A DNA stretch of 9,124 nt from Pseudomonadota bacterium (GCA_021845555.1 JAJZVS010000142.1:1-9124); one strand, 5' to 3'. Counted from the stretch's first letter, positions 1-8,034 are shown. Notes: generated by a model from the sequence alone, not told the origin. Numbers and translations are program-made.

Positions 1-124
1 AGACTCTAAGGGCGGCGGTTACGAATACCCGTTGTTCTGGGCGATCGCGCTGGCGGTTCTGGCGCTGGCGGGGGACGGGGCCTGGGCGGTCCGGCCGGGC
101 CACATAGGGCATGGGGCGATATAA
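1..124 (+). CDS. DoxX family membrane protein, C-terminal fragment
   Basis: The gene enters from the left edge. The reading frame begins at base 2 and ends at the TAA at 122-124, giving 40 residues. The fragment has the typical DoxX-family tail: a GGGYEYPLFW motif, then one hydrophobic helix (roughly FWAIALAVLALAG), then a GDGAWAVRPG-like end. This matches the last transmembrane segment and the short C-terminal tail of DoxX/quinol-oxidase-subunit-like inner-membrane proteins. What these proteins do in most bacteria is unsettled. The gene converges on the five-gene operon to its right, with 48 nt between the two stop codons. The family assignment rests on a short piece; the start and the other membrane helices lie outside the window. 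Confidence 0.7.
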   Translation, partial: DSKGGGYEYPLFWAIALAVLALAGDGAWAVRPGHIGHGAI

Positions 125-148
125 TCCCGAATACGTAACATTAAGGCC

Positions 149-192
149 AAAAAATAGCGTGCGCAAGGCGGGTCATTCCCCACCCTGCGCAC
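149..192 (-). terminator. Rho-independent terminator of the BON-pfkB-gltD-like-nifJ-DHOD-like operon
   Basis: An inverted repeat spans 159-192. The outer arms GTGCGCA and TGCGCAC pair perfectly, and the inner part adds GG/CC and GGG/CCC pairs around a six-base loop (173-178), with two mismatches (166/185 and 169/182). Read on the - strand, the hairpin is followed at once by GC-TA-TTTTTT (158 down to 149), a proper U-tract. No T-run follows the hairpin on the + strand, so it should act on the - strand operon only, not on the DoxX gene. The TGA stop of the last operon gene (173-175) lies in the loop, so one stem arm is made of that gene's final codons. Confidence 0.8.
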
Positions 193-1189
193 CCGGCAGA
201 ATTGGGGTAAACCCCTGCAGGATTTGGATATAGTCGCCGCGCTCCATCCGCATCGCCCGGCCTACCGCAGCCTGGCTCATGCAGCCCCTCAGGCTCTCGA
301 TCGAGGCGAACCCACGCGCTTGGCCCCAGCGCTCCAGCCCTTCCAGCAGTGCTTGGAGATAGGCGGGGCCGTGGCGCAGCAGCGCAGCGGTGCTCATCAC
401 GGTGTCCGCCCCGACCAGCAGGTATTTGATCACCTCTTCGGCCGTCTCGACCCCGGTGCCGGCGGCGAGCGAGCCGCGCAACCGCCCGGCCAGCGCGCCG
501 ATCCAGAGCAGCCCGGGACCGATCTCGCTCCGGCTGCTGAGGATCGCCTGGCGTGACGGGCGTAACGCGGCAAGATTGATGTCCGGCTGATAGAGCCGGT
601 TGAACAAGACAAAGCCATCCGCTCCGGCCGCATCGAGGGCACGGATCACCGCGCCCGGCGCGCTGAACGCCGGGGTCAGCTTCATCGCTACCGGAACGGA
701 AACGGTACGCTTGAGCGCCTCCAGCACCGCCAGATGCCGCCGCTCCACCGCCGTGCCGTCCAGGGTCGGCTCGACCGGCGGGAAATAGACGTTTATCTCG
801 ATCGCCTGCGCGCCGGCCTGTTCGACCAGGCGCGCATACTCGATCCAGCCGAACTCGGTCGTCCCGTTCAGGCTCGCGATCACCGGGATAGACAGTGCGG
901 CGCGGGCACGCGCGATCAGAGCGAGCTGCTCGTGCGGCCCCGCTTCCGGCACGCTGCCGGCGGGAAAGAAGCTGCTCGCCTCGGGAAACCCCTCGCTGAG
1001 CCGGGCAAGGCGTTCCCGTTCGGCCGTCTCGGCGGCGATCTGCTCCTCGAAGATCGAGGGCAGCACCACCGCGGCGGCGCCGGCGTCCTCCAACCGGCGC
1101 AGGTTGTCGAGCGCGCCGGTGAGCGGGGAGGAGGAAGCGATGAGCGGGTTTGCGAGCGCGAGACCCAGATAGCGTGTGGCAAGGTCCAT
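173..1189 (-). CDS. Dihydroorotate-dehydrogenase-like flavoprotein, PFOR-associated
   Basis: The 338-residue protein has the FMN-binding TIM-barrel fold of the dihydroorotate dehydrogenase superfamily. Visible landmarks are the N-terminal LGLALANPLIASSSPLTG strand, a lysine in VAMKLTP (K170, the FMN-contacting lysine of the family), VLFNR (N197), and the phosphate-binding end GTGVETAEEVIKYLLVGAD (244-262). In true class 1 enzymes the active-site loop reads N-x-SCPN, with Cys as base. Here the equivalent is NVYFPPVEP (133-141), so the base position appears to be Phe136, with no Cys or Ser. Classical PyrD activity is therefore doubtful. Proteins of this type are often annotated only as dihydroorotate dehydrogenase-like and are found beside nifJ. 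It is the last gene of the operon, 8 nt after the nifJ stop, with a weak AGGGT ribosome site that overlaps that stop codon. The substrate is unknown; an accessory redox role with PFOR is only a guess. Confidence 0.85.
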   Translation of the reverse strand: MDLATRYLGLALANPLIASSSPLTGALDNLRRLEDAGAAAVVLPSIFEEQIAAETAERERLARLSEGFPEASSFFPAGSVPEAGPHEQLALIARARAALSIPVIASLNGTTEFGWIEYARLVEQAGAQAIEINVYFPPVEPTLDGTAVERRHLAVLEALKRTVSVPVAMKLTPAFSAPGAVIRALDAAGADGFVLFNRLYQPDINLAALRPSRQAILSSRSEIGPGLLWIGALAGRLRGSLAAGTGVETAEEVIKYLLVGADTVMSTAALLRHGPAYLQALLEGLERWGQARGFASIESLRGCMSQAAVGRAMRMERGDYIQILQGFTPILPGAQGGE

Positions 1190-1197
1190 GGTGTACC

Positions 1198-4100
1198 CTA
1201 CGTCGCCGCCGGCACCGGCGGGTGGAAGCGTCCGGCATGCCAGCCGGCCATTTCCTCGTAGGTGCGGTATTTCTCATCGATCGCGGTCTGCGCGGCGGCG
1301 AGCAACTGCGCGGCCTCCTCCGGCCGGGCCTGTGCCAATGCGCGATAGCGGATCTCGTTGTAGGCGTAGTCGCGGAACGGGATCGCCGGCCGCGGCGAAT
1401 CGAGGCGGAACGGATTTTCTCCGACCGTCCGCATGGCCGGATTGTAGCGGAACAACGGCCAATAGCCCGAGGCTGCGGCCAGATCCTGCTGGCGCAGCCC
1501 ATGGCGCAGATCGTAGCCGTGGGCGATGCAGTGCGAATAAGCCAAGATCAGCGACGGTCCGGGATAGGCTTCGGCCTCCCGGAACGCGAGCAGGGTTTGC
1601 TGCGGATTGGCCCCCATCGCCACCTGCGCGACATAGACGTTGCCATAGGCGATCGCCTGCAGCGCCAGGTCCTTGCGTGCGGTGCGCTTGCCGGCGGCGG
1701 CGAAGCGAGCGATGGCCCCGAGCGGGGTAGCCTTGGACGCCTGACCGCCGGTATTGGAATAGACCTCGGTATCGAGCACCAGCACGTTCACGTCCCGCGC
1801 GCTGGCCAGCACGTGGTCGAGCCCGCCGTAGCCGATGTCGTAGGCCCAGCCGTCGCCGCCGACGATCCAGATGCTGCGGCGAACCAGGTGATCGACCACC
1901 GACAGCAGATCGCGGGCGGCGGGATCGTCGCCGAGCGCAGCGATGCGGGGGAGCAGCGCTTCGAGCCGCGCCCGCTGCGCGCGGATCTCGGATTCTTGGC
2001 GCTGCGGGGCGTCGAGCATGGCGGCGACGTCGTCCGCTCCGAGCCGCGGCGCCAGCGCGGTGGCGAGCCGGCGCGCCAGTTCGACGTGCTGATCGACGGC
2101 GAGCCGGAAGCCGAGGCCGAACTCCGCGTTGTCTTCGAACAGGGAATTCGACCAGGCGGGGCCGCGGCCCTCGGCGTTTTTCGCCCACGGCGTGACGGGC
2201 AGGTTGCCGCCATAGATCGAGGAGCAGCCGGTAGCGTTGGCGACCATCATGCGATCGCCGAACAACTGCGAGAGGAGTTTCAGATAAGGCGTCTCGCCGC
2301 ACCCGGCGCAGGCACCTGAGAAGGCGAACAGCGGTTCGAGGAATTGCACGCCGCGCACGGTGGCCAAATCGACCCGTGCCCGGTCGTTGAGCGGCAGATG
2401 TTCGAAAAAGTCGATCCTTGGGCGCTCGGCAATCGCCCGGCCGCCCTTGTGGTGGAGGTTGATCGCCTTCCGGCCCGGTTCGGTCGGGCTGAGTGCCGGG
2501 CACGCTTCCACGCACAGTCCGCAGCCGGTGCAATCTTCCAGATAGAGCTGCAAGGTGAAGGCGACGTCGGGATACCCGCGCGCGTTGATCGGTGCCGAGA
2601 GAAATCCATCGGGTGCGTCCGCCAACCGTCCGGCGTCGTAGTATTTGGCGCGGATCACGCCATGCGGGCAGACGAAGCCGCACTGGCCGCACTGGATGCA
2701 GACATCCGGCACCCATACCGGAACGTCCTCGGCGATGTCGCGCTTCTCGAAGGCCGCGGTTCCCAGCGGGAAGGTCCCGTCCACCGGCATGAGGCTCACC
2801 GGGATATCGTCGCCGCGCCCGTCCAGCATCGCCGCGGTCACCTGCTGCACGAAGCCGGGCGCGTTGGCCGAAACCGGCGGTGGGCGTTCCCAGGTAGCGG
2901 TGACGGCATTGTGAACCGGCACTTCGGCGAGCCGCGCCAGCGTGCCGTCCACCGCCTGGAAGTTGCGCTGCACGACCTCCTCGCCCTTGGCACCATAGCT
3001 CTTGCGGATCGCATGTTTGATCCGTTCGATCGCCTCGGCGCGCGGCAGCACGCCGGCGATTGCGAAGAAGCAGGTCTGCAGGATGGTGTTGGTACGCCCG
3101 CGCAGACCTACGTCCTGCGCCGTGCGCGAGGCATCGATCACGAACAGCCGTAGGCCCAGCGCCCGGATCCGCGTCTGCATCGCGCGCGGCAGATGGTTCC
3201 AGATCAGATCCGGCCCGAACGGGCTGTTCAGCAGCAGCGTGGCCCCCGGTGCGGCGAGTCGCAGGATGTCGCGCCGCCCGACGAATCCCCAGTGGTGGCA
3301 GGCGATGAAATTGGCCTGAGCGATCAGATAGGGCGCCCGGATCGGTCGAGGGCCGAAGCGCAGGTGGGAAACCGTCTCGGCGCCAGATTTGTGGGAATCG
3401 TAGACAAAATATCCTTGGGCGTAGCGCGTACCATCCTCGGCCAGGATCTTCACGCTGTTCTTGTTGGCCCCCACGGTGCCGTCGGAACCGAGGCCATAGA
3501 ACACCGCCCGCACCTCGTCCTCCGGCTCGGGCGGGAAATCCATCGGGACCGACAGGCTGGTGTGCATCACGTCGTCGTCGATGCCGACGGTGAAGCCGCG
3601 ACGCGGCGCGGCACGGGCGAGTTCGTCGAATACCGCCCCGGCCATCGCCGGGGTGAAGTCCTTCGACGACAAGCCGAAGCGTCCGCCGATAACCCGCGGC
3701 ATGATCGCGCGTGCGCCGTCCGCGACCGCCTCCGCCAGCGTGGTTACCACATCCTGATACAGTGGCTCCCCGGGTGCGCCGGGCTCCTTGGTCCGTTCGA
3801 GCACCGCGATGGCACGCACCGACCCTGGCAAGGCTGCCAGGAAGGCGGCGGCGCCGAATGGGCGGAACAGCCGGACTTGGAGTACGCCGAGCTTCCTGCC
3901 GCGCGCGTTCAGTGCCGCGGCGGTCGCCCGGGCGGTTTCCGCGCCGCTGCCCATCACCACTACCACGTGCTCGGCATCGGCGGGGCCGGTGTATTCGAAC
4001 AGGCGGTAGGCGCGGCCAGTCAATACGGCGAACCGGTCCATTGCGTCCTGCACATGGCCGGGCATGGCGGCGTAGAACGGGTTCACGGTCTCGCGCGCCT

Positions 4101-4776
4101 GGAAGAAGGTATCGGGATTATGCGCCGTGCCGCGCACTACCGGGTGCTCGGGATCGAGCGCGCGGGCGCGGTGCGCGCGCACCAGATCGTCGTCGATCAT
4201 GGCGCGGATTTGCGTGTCACTCAGGAGCTCGAGTGTGTTCACCTCGTGCGAGGTGCGGAACCCGTCGAAGAAATGCAGGATCGGCATGCGGGAGGCGAGC
4301 GTTGCCGCCTGCGCGACCAGCGCCAAGTCGTGCGCTTCCTGGACGGAGCCCGAGCAGAGCTGCGCAAAGCCGGCCGATCGCACGGCCATCACATCCGAAT
4401 GATCGCCGAAGATCGACAGCGCCTGGGTGGCAACCGACCGAGCCGCGACATGGAACACCGTCGGCGTCAGCTCGCCCGCGATCTTGAACATGTTGGGCAG
4501 CATCAGCAGCAGCCCTTGCGAGGCGGTGAACGTCGTGGTCAACGCCCCCGATTGAAGCGCCCCGTGCACCGCGCCGGCCGCGCCGCCCTCGCTCTGCATT
4601 TCCTGCACCACCGGCACCCCGCCCCAGATGTTGCGCAGCCCCGCCGCGGCCCATTCGTCGGCGAGCTCGGCCATGGTGGAGGACGGGGTGATCGGGAAGA
4701 TCGCGCAGACTTCGTTCACCCGATAGGCGACATGGGCGACCGCGGTGTTGCCGTCCATCGTGGCGCGGTTCGCCAT
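1198..4776 (-). CDS. nifJ: Pyruvate:ferredoxin (flavodoxin) oxidoreductase
   Basis: A complete single-chain PFOR of 1192 residues, clearly of the family of the Desulfovibrio africanus enzyme. It oxidises pyruvate with CoA to acetyl-CoA and CO2, reducing ferredoxin or flavodoxin in the cytoplasm. Domain I holds the pyruvate/TPP loop FPITPSST (27-34) and the TPP-activating glutamate in MQSE (E63). The CoA and linker domains (about 260-640) follow. The ferredoxin-like domain has two [4Fe-4S] sets: C693/C696/C699/C703 and C749/C752/C755/C759. The proximal cluster ligands are C823 and C826 (ACAGCGETP), C851 (ATGCSS) and C1083 (AYSHC). TPP/Mg binding is GDGWAYDIGYGG (974-985) and EVYSNTGGQASKATP. 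All key residues are present, so it should be active. The long C-terminal extension (domain VII) linked to oxygen stability in D. africanus is absent. The ATG has a GGAGG 6 nt upstream and lies 1 nt after the preceding stop. Confidence 0.97.
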   Translation of the reverse strand: MANRATMDGNTAVAHVAYRVNEVCAIFPITPSSTMAELADEWAAAGLRNIWGGVPVVQEMQSEGGAAGAVHGALQSGALTTTFTASQGLLLMLPNMFKIAGELTPTVFHVAARSVATQALSIFGDHSDVMAVRSAGFAQLCSGSVQEAHDLALVAQAATLASRMPILHFFDGFRTSHEVNTLELLSDTQIRAMIDDDLVRAHRARALDPEHPVVRGTAHNPDTFFQARETVNPFYAAMPGHVQDAMDRFAVLTGRAYRLFEYTGPADAEHVVVVMGSGAETARATAAALNARGRKLGVLQVRLFRPFGAAAFLAALPGSVRAIAVLERTKEPGAPGEPLYQDVVTTLAEAVADGARAIMPRVIGGRFGLSSKDFTPAMAGAVFDELARAAPRRGFTVGIDDDVMHTSLSVPMDFPPEPEDEVRAVFYGLGSDGTVGANKNSVKILAEDGTRYAQGYFVYDSHKSGAETVSHLRFGPRPIRAPYLIAQANFIACHHWGFVGRRDILRLAAPGATLLLNSPFGPDLIWNHLPRAMQTRIRALGLRLFVIDASRTAQDVGLRGRTNTILQTCFFAIAGVLPRAEAIERIKHAIRKSYGAKGEEVVQRNFQAVDGTLARLAEVPVHNAVTATWERPPPVSANAPGFVQQVTAAMLDGRGDDIPVSLMPVDGTFPLGTAAFEKRDIAEDVPVWVPDVCIQCGQCGFVCPHGVIRAKYYDAGRLADAPDGFLSAPINARGYPDVAFTLQLYLEDCTGCGLCVEACPALSPTEPGRKAINLHHKGGRAIAERPRIDFFEHLPLNDRARVDLATVRGVQFLEPLFAFSGACAGCGETPYLKLLSQLFGDRMMVANATGCSSIYGGNLPVTPWAKNAEGRGPAWSNSLFEDNAEFGLGFRLAVDQHVELARRLATALAPRLGADDVAAMLDAPQRQESEIRAQRARLEALLPRIAALGDDPAARDLLSVVDHLVRRSIWIVGGDGWAYDIGYGGLDHVLASARDVNVLVLDTEVYSNTGGQASKATPLGAIARFAAAGKRTARKDLALQAIAYGNVYVAQVAMGANPQQTLLAFREAEAYPGPSLILAYSHCIAHGYDLRHGLRQQDLAAASGYWPLFRYNPAMRTVGENPFRLDSPRPAIPFRDYAYNEIRYRALAQARPEEAAQLLAAAQTAIDEKYRTYEEMAGWHAGRFHPPVPAAT

Positions 4777-4777
4777 T

Positions 4778-6409
4778 TCAGACCTCCACCGTTTCCGGCG
4801 TCATCTGGATCGCGTGGCACGGACACTGTTCGAAGCAGGCTGCGCAGCCGGTGCATCGGGCATAGTCATAGCGGTAGCGGTTCCCCGGGCCGAGCTTGAC
4901 GATCGCATCCTCCGGGCAGGCCGCGTAGCAATTGTCGCACTCGAAGCAGACCCCACAGGACAGGCAGCGTTGCGCCTCCCGCCGTGCCTCGGCTTCGCTG
5001 AGGCCGGCCATAATCTCGGAAAAATCGTCGCGTGCGGTAACCGGGAGTTCCCGTTGCGCGGCGGGATCGGCGTCGCTGAACACCGGCAGATGCAGCATGG
5101 GGAACGTCACGACCGGAGCGTGCTCGGTTCCGGCCAAGCTGGCGCCGTGCAGCCAGGCATCGATGTGCTGCGCCGCCTTTTTTCCGTGGCCCACCGCGAC
5201 CGTCACGCTGCGCGGACTGGGCACCATGTCGCCGCCGGCGAAGATTCCCGGAACTCCGGTCATCATATCGGCGCCGACAATGACCGTGCCGTCGGAGTGG
5301 ACCGAAAGGCCGGGAACACGGCGGAGGAAGTCGCTGTCGCTGTCCTGCCCGAGTGCCAGCACGACCGCATCCGCGCTCAGCGTCTCGATCTCGCCGGTCG
5401 GCTGCGGGCGGCCGTCGGCGTCGATGCGCATGCGCTCGACGGTCAGCGCAGCGGCGGCAATCTCCTTGATGGTCGTCAGCCATCTGATCTTGACGCCTTC
5501 CGCCATTGCCTCGTCGGCCTCGAATTCGTGCGCCGGCATATGCGCTCGGTCGCGCCGGTAGACGATCAGGGCCTCTTCCGCACCCAGCCGGCGGGCGGTA
5601 CGCGCCGCGTCCATCGCCGTGTTGCCGCCACCATACACCACGACGCGCCGGCCGAGCAGCGGCCGTTCCCCGGCGCTGACGTCCCGCAGCAGGCTCACCG
5701 CGTCCAGGACGCGCGCGGCGTCGCGTGCCGGAATCGCGACGTGATGGGAGATCTGCGCGCCAATGGCGACCAGCACTGCATCGAACCCGCCGGCCTCGCG
5801 CGCCGCGACCAGATCCGCCACCTTGCGGTCGAGCAGGATACGGACCCCGAGGCCCTCGATGTGCGCCACCTCGGCGGCCAATTGGGCGCGTGGCAGGCGA
5901 TAGGCGGGAATGCCGAAATGCAGCATCCCGCCGGCAACCGGTCCCGCCTCGTGGATTTCCACGGTATGCCCGAGCCGGGCGAGGTGATAGGCCGCCGACA
6001 GGCCGCATGGGCCGGCGCCCACCACCAGCACGCGCTTGCCGGAGGCGGGGGCGCAGAGCGGGAGGGGCCAGCCTTCGGCAATCGCGCGATCGCCGAGAAA
6101 GCGCTCCACCGCGTGAATGCTCACCGCCGCGTCGAGCTCGCCGCGGTTGCAGGCGTTCTCGCAGGGATGATAGCAGACCCGGCCGTGCGTCGCGGGCAAC
6201 GGGTTGTCGGCTACCAGAGTCTCCCACGCCGCCCGATAGCGGCCGGCCTGCGCCAGCGCGAGCCAGGCTTGGACGTCCTCCCCCGCAGGGCAGGCGTTGT
6301 TGCAGGGTGGCAAGAGATCCTGATAGACCGGCTTGCGGGTGCGGATCGGACCCGCCCCCGGTTTCGCGGTCAGATCGAGCGCCGGGGTCATGTCCGTGCG
6401 CTTCAGCAT
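4778..6409 (-). CDS. GltD-like NAD(P)H/FAD oxidoreductase with C-terminal 2[4Fe-4S] ferredoxin domain
   Basis: The 543-residue protein has three parts. The N-terminal region carries Cys motifs for an Fe-S cluster (C36, C40 in CNNACP; C79, C83, C87 in GRVCYHPCENAC), as in glutamate synthase small subunits. The central two-dinucleotide-binding region has VVGAGPCG (129-136, FAD), the GltD signature YGGGNTAMDAAR (259-270, NAD(P)H) and GIFAGGD (388-394). The C-terminal ferredoxin domain has C488/C491/C494/C498 and C519/C522/C525/C529 after extra Cys at 482 and 485. GltD itself lacks such a C-terminal ferredoxin. No large GltB glutamate synthase subunit is adjacent; nifJ follows after 1 nt. The likely role is electron transfer between NAD(P)H and ferredoxin or PFOR, like the NADP-linked gamma subunit described for 2-oxoglutarate oxidoreductase of Azoarcus evansii; this is inference. 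The start is ATG 6409 with GGAGG 7 nt upstream; it overlaps the pfkB end by 7 nt. Met7 is an alternative start. Confidence 0.88.
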   Translation of the reverse strand: MLKRTDMTPALDLTAKPGAGPIRTRKPVYQDLLPPCNNACPAGEDVQAWLALAQAGRYRAAWETLVADNPLPATHGRVCYHPCENACNRGELDAAVSIHAVERFLGDRAIAEGWPLPLCAPASGKRVLVVGAGPCGLSAAYHLARLGHTVEIHEAGPVAGGMLHFGIPAYRLPRAQLAAEVAHIEGLGVRILLDRKVADLVAAREAGGFDAVLVAIGAQISHHVAIPARDAARVLDAVSLLRDVSAGERPLLGRRVVVYGGGNTAMDAARTARRLGAEEALIVYRRDRAHMPAHEFEADEAMAEGVKIRWLTTIKEIAAAALTVERMRIDADGRPQPTGEIETLSADAVVLALGQDSDSDFLRRVPGLSVHSDGTVIVGADMMTGVPGIFAGGDMVPSPRSVTVAVGHGKKAAQHIDAWLHGASLAGTEHAPVVTFPMLHLPVFSDADPAAQRELPVTARDDFSEIMAGLSEAEARREAQRCLSCGVCFECDNCYAACPEDAIVKLGPGNRYRYDYARCTGCAACFEQCPCHAIQMTPETVEV

Positions 6410-7341
6410 GGTCTTGCCTCCGTCAGGCGACGGTAGCCTGCCTCGACATCATCGCGGCGAACCCGCGCGGTCCCGACGCCAGCGATCGCGGCGGCGCCGC
6501 CAGCAAGGCCCCAGTCCAACGCCTCGATTGGCGTCGCGCCGCGCGCCAGAGCCAGCACCAGGCTGGCGAGGAACGCATCCCCAGCGCCGACCGCGCTGTG
6601 CACCGGGCCGGGCAGTGACGGACGATGAAGAACCTCGGCCGCGGTGGCCAGGATCGCGCCGCCCGAGCCCAGCGTCACCACCACCATCCGCGCGGCGCCG
6701 GCGCGGACCAGACCGAGCGCCTCGGCCTGCTGTGTCGGCAGATCGGGCAACGCTCGGCCGACCAGCGCCTCGAGTTCGCGCAGGCTCGGCTTCATCACGT
6801 CGATGCCGTGGCCGAGGGAGGCGCGCAGCGCCGCGCCGGACGTGTCGAGGACGAAGCGACGGCCTTGGGCAACGGCCATCCGTGCCGTTTCGGCATAGGC
6901 CCAGGCGGGAACGCCGCGCGGCAGGCTGCCGCTGGCGACGACGAACTCGGCCGGCTCTTCGGCCAAGGCGGCAAGGGCCGCTCGCCATTCCGCCTCGGTC
7001 AGTTCGGGGCCTTCCGGCACGAAGCGGTATTCTTGTCCGCTCGATGCTTCGCGCACGGTGAAGGAGACCCGGGTGCGTCCGGCGACTGGAACCGGCCGGT
7101 AAGGGACGCCGGCCTCGTCCAGCAGCTCGGTGAGAAAGCGGCCGGTTGCGCCGCCGGCGGCGATGACCGCCCGTGTCTGCCCCCCCAAGGCATGGACCAC
7201 GCGGGCGACGTTGATGCCGCCGCCGCCAGGATCGACGTGCTCGTCGAAGGTGCGAATCTTGTGGGTCGGTTGCACGTCCGGCGCGGTGGACGCCAGGTCC
7301 ACCGCCGGGTTCAGGGTGAGCGTCGCGATCTGTCCTGCCAC
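6403..7341 (-). CDS. pfkB: 6-phosphofructokinase II (Pfk-2, PfkB/ribokinase family)
   Basis: The 312-residue protein aligns by eye along its whole length with E. coli Pfk-2 (309 residues), which phosphorylates fructose 6-phosphate to the 1,6-bisphosphate with ATP. Shared segments are the TLTLNPAVD start, the di-glycine substrate motif PGGGGINVAR (38-47), AAGGATG, YRFVPEGPEL, SGSLPRG (137-143) and the anion-hole/catalytic-base motif VGAGDAF with Asp255. The metal/phosphate-coordinating NxxE motif of Pfk-2 reads SLRE here (186-189), so Asn is replaced by Ser. A 1-phosphofructokinase or tagatose-6-phosphate kinase is the alternative within the same family. The start is GTG at 7341, 1 nt after the BON gene stop, with only a weak ribosome site, which suggests translational coupling. 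The end overlaps the next gene. The placement with nifJ suggests a glycolytic supply of pyruvate to PFOR. Confidence 0.87.
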   Translation of the reverse strand: MAGQIATLTLNPAVDLASTAPDVQPTHKIRTFDEHVDPGGGGINVARVVHALGGQTRAVIAAGGATGRFLTELLDEAGVPYRPVPVAGRTRVSFTVREASSGQEYRFVPEGPELTEAEWRAALAALAEEPAEFVVASGSLPRGVPAWAYAETARMAVAQGRRFVLDTSGAALRASLGHGIDVMKPSLRELEALVGRALPDLPTQQAEALGLVRAGAARMVVVTLGSGGAILATAAEVLHRPSLPGPVHSAVGAGDAFLASLVLALARGATPIEALDWGLAGGAAAIAGVGTARVRRDDVEAGYRRLTEARPC

Positions 7342-7342
7342 G

Positions 7343-8029
7343 TCAGGGACGAACCTGCAGCTGATTCTCGACCGCCGCTACGCCGGCCGCCGACCATGCT
7401 GCGTTTTCTGCGATGCGGCGCGCCGCCAGAGTGCGCACGCTGCCGGAAAGCGTGATCCGGGCGCCGCCCCCCGCATCCCCCGGTGCGCTACCGAGGACGT
7501 CCTCTACCGAGACGGCGATGCGCCCCGCATCAAGGTCAGCATGGCGGGCGAAGGCTCGCTGAACCTTCACCACGATGTCCTGCGCCGCGACGGCGGGATG
7601 GACCAGCAGCTGGTTGTCCACCGCCACCACCCCCGCGAGCTGCTGGACCCGCGTTTCGGCTTCCTGCCTCTGGTAGTGCCAGTCCAGCACGCCGCTCAGG
7701 GTGACCACGCCCGCTTCGACCCGCACCCGGATGCGTTCATCGGGGATCAGCGTATCCCATTGCAGCACCGCTATCGCCCGCCGGGCGATCTCCACGTCGT
7801 CGTGGCGCTGGCCCGACATCAGGCGAACCTCGATGTCTTGCGCCAGTCCCAACACGCCGCGCACATGCCAAGTCACCCGCTCGGCAGCCTTCTTCTCGGC
7901 AAGGCTCGCGACGAAGCCTCCCAGTCTGACGATGCCTTCCTGCACATCGACGCTGACATTCCTGGCATCGACATGCGGTGCCCATTCGAGTTCCTCGCGC
8001 ACCGCGTGCTCTATCGCCCGATCGTCCAT
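7343..8029 (-). CDS. Triple BON-domain protein, cytoplasmic
   Basis: The 228-residue protein consists of three BON repeats, about residues 3-71, 78-145 and 150-228. Each has the alpha-beta pattern ending in V.V..G.V.L.G followed by a helix and a final V.AV.N.L.V strand; examples are VQEGIVRLGGFV, VEAGVVTLSGVL and ARITLSGSV. The third repeat carries a Gly/Ala-rich insertion (about 180-189). BON domains are thought to bind lipids or other hydrophobic surfaces, and OsmY is the best-known example, but OsmY is exported. This protein has no signal peptide or membrane helix, so it should be cytoplasmic. The frame stays open up to 8290, but the ATG at 8029 was chosen because it begins the first BON repeat and has GGGGAGAGG 5 nt upstream, just downstream of the predicted promoter. 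It is the first gene of the operon. Its function is unknown; it may be a stress or scaffold protein. Confidence 0.85.
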   Translation of the reverse strand: MDDRAIEHAVREELEWAPHVDARNVSVDVQEGIVRLGGFVASLAEKKAAERVTWHVRGVLGLAQDIEVRLMSGQRHDDVEIARRAIAVLQWDTLIPDERIRVRVEAGVVTLSGVLDWHYQRQEAETRVQQLAGVVAVDNQLLVHPAVAAQDIVVKVQRAFARHADLDAGRIAVSVEDVLGSAPGDAGGGARITLSGSVRTLAARRIAENAAWSAAGVAAVENQLQVRP

Positions 8030-8034
8030 GAGCG

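Noticed and set aside
141..1502. - strand open frame (453 codons) out of frame with the DHOD-like gene
   Set aside because: Arg/Pro-rich shadow that crosses the nifJ/DHOD-like junction and the terminator; the overlapping frame has the real family motifs.
3193..4899. Long + strand open frame (568 codons) opposite nifJ
   Set aside because: It is antisense to highly conserved NifJ sequence; its product is Arg/Gly/His-rich with no recognisable domain, as expected from GC-rich shadow frames.
4778..6409. Calling the oxidoreductase gltD (glutamate synthase small subunit)
   Set aside because: The extra C-terminal 2[4Fe-4S] ferredoxin domain, the neighbouring nifJ and the lack of gltB argue against a glutamate synthase role.
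4745..6436. Long + strand open frame (563 codons) opposite the GltD-like gene
   Set aside because: It covers the whole opposite strand of a gene with clear FAD, NAD(P)H and Fe-S motifs; low-complexity composition and no domain.
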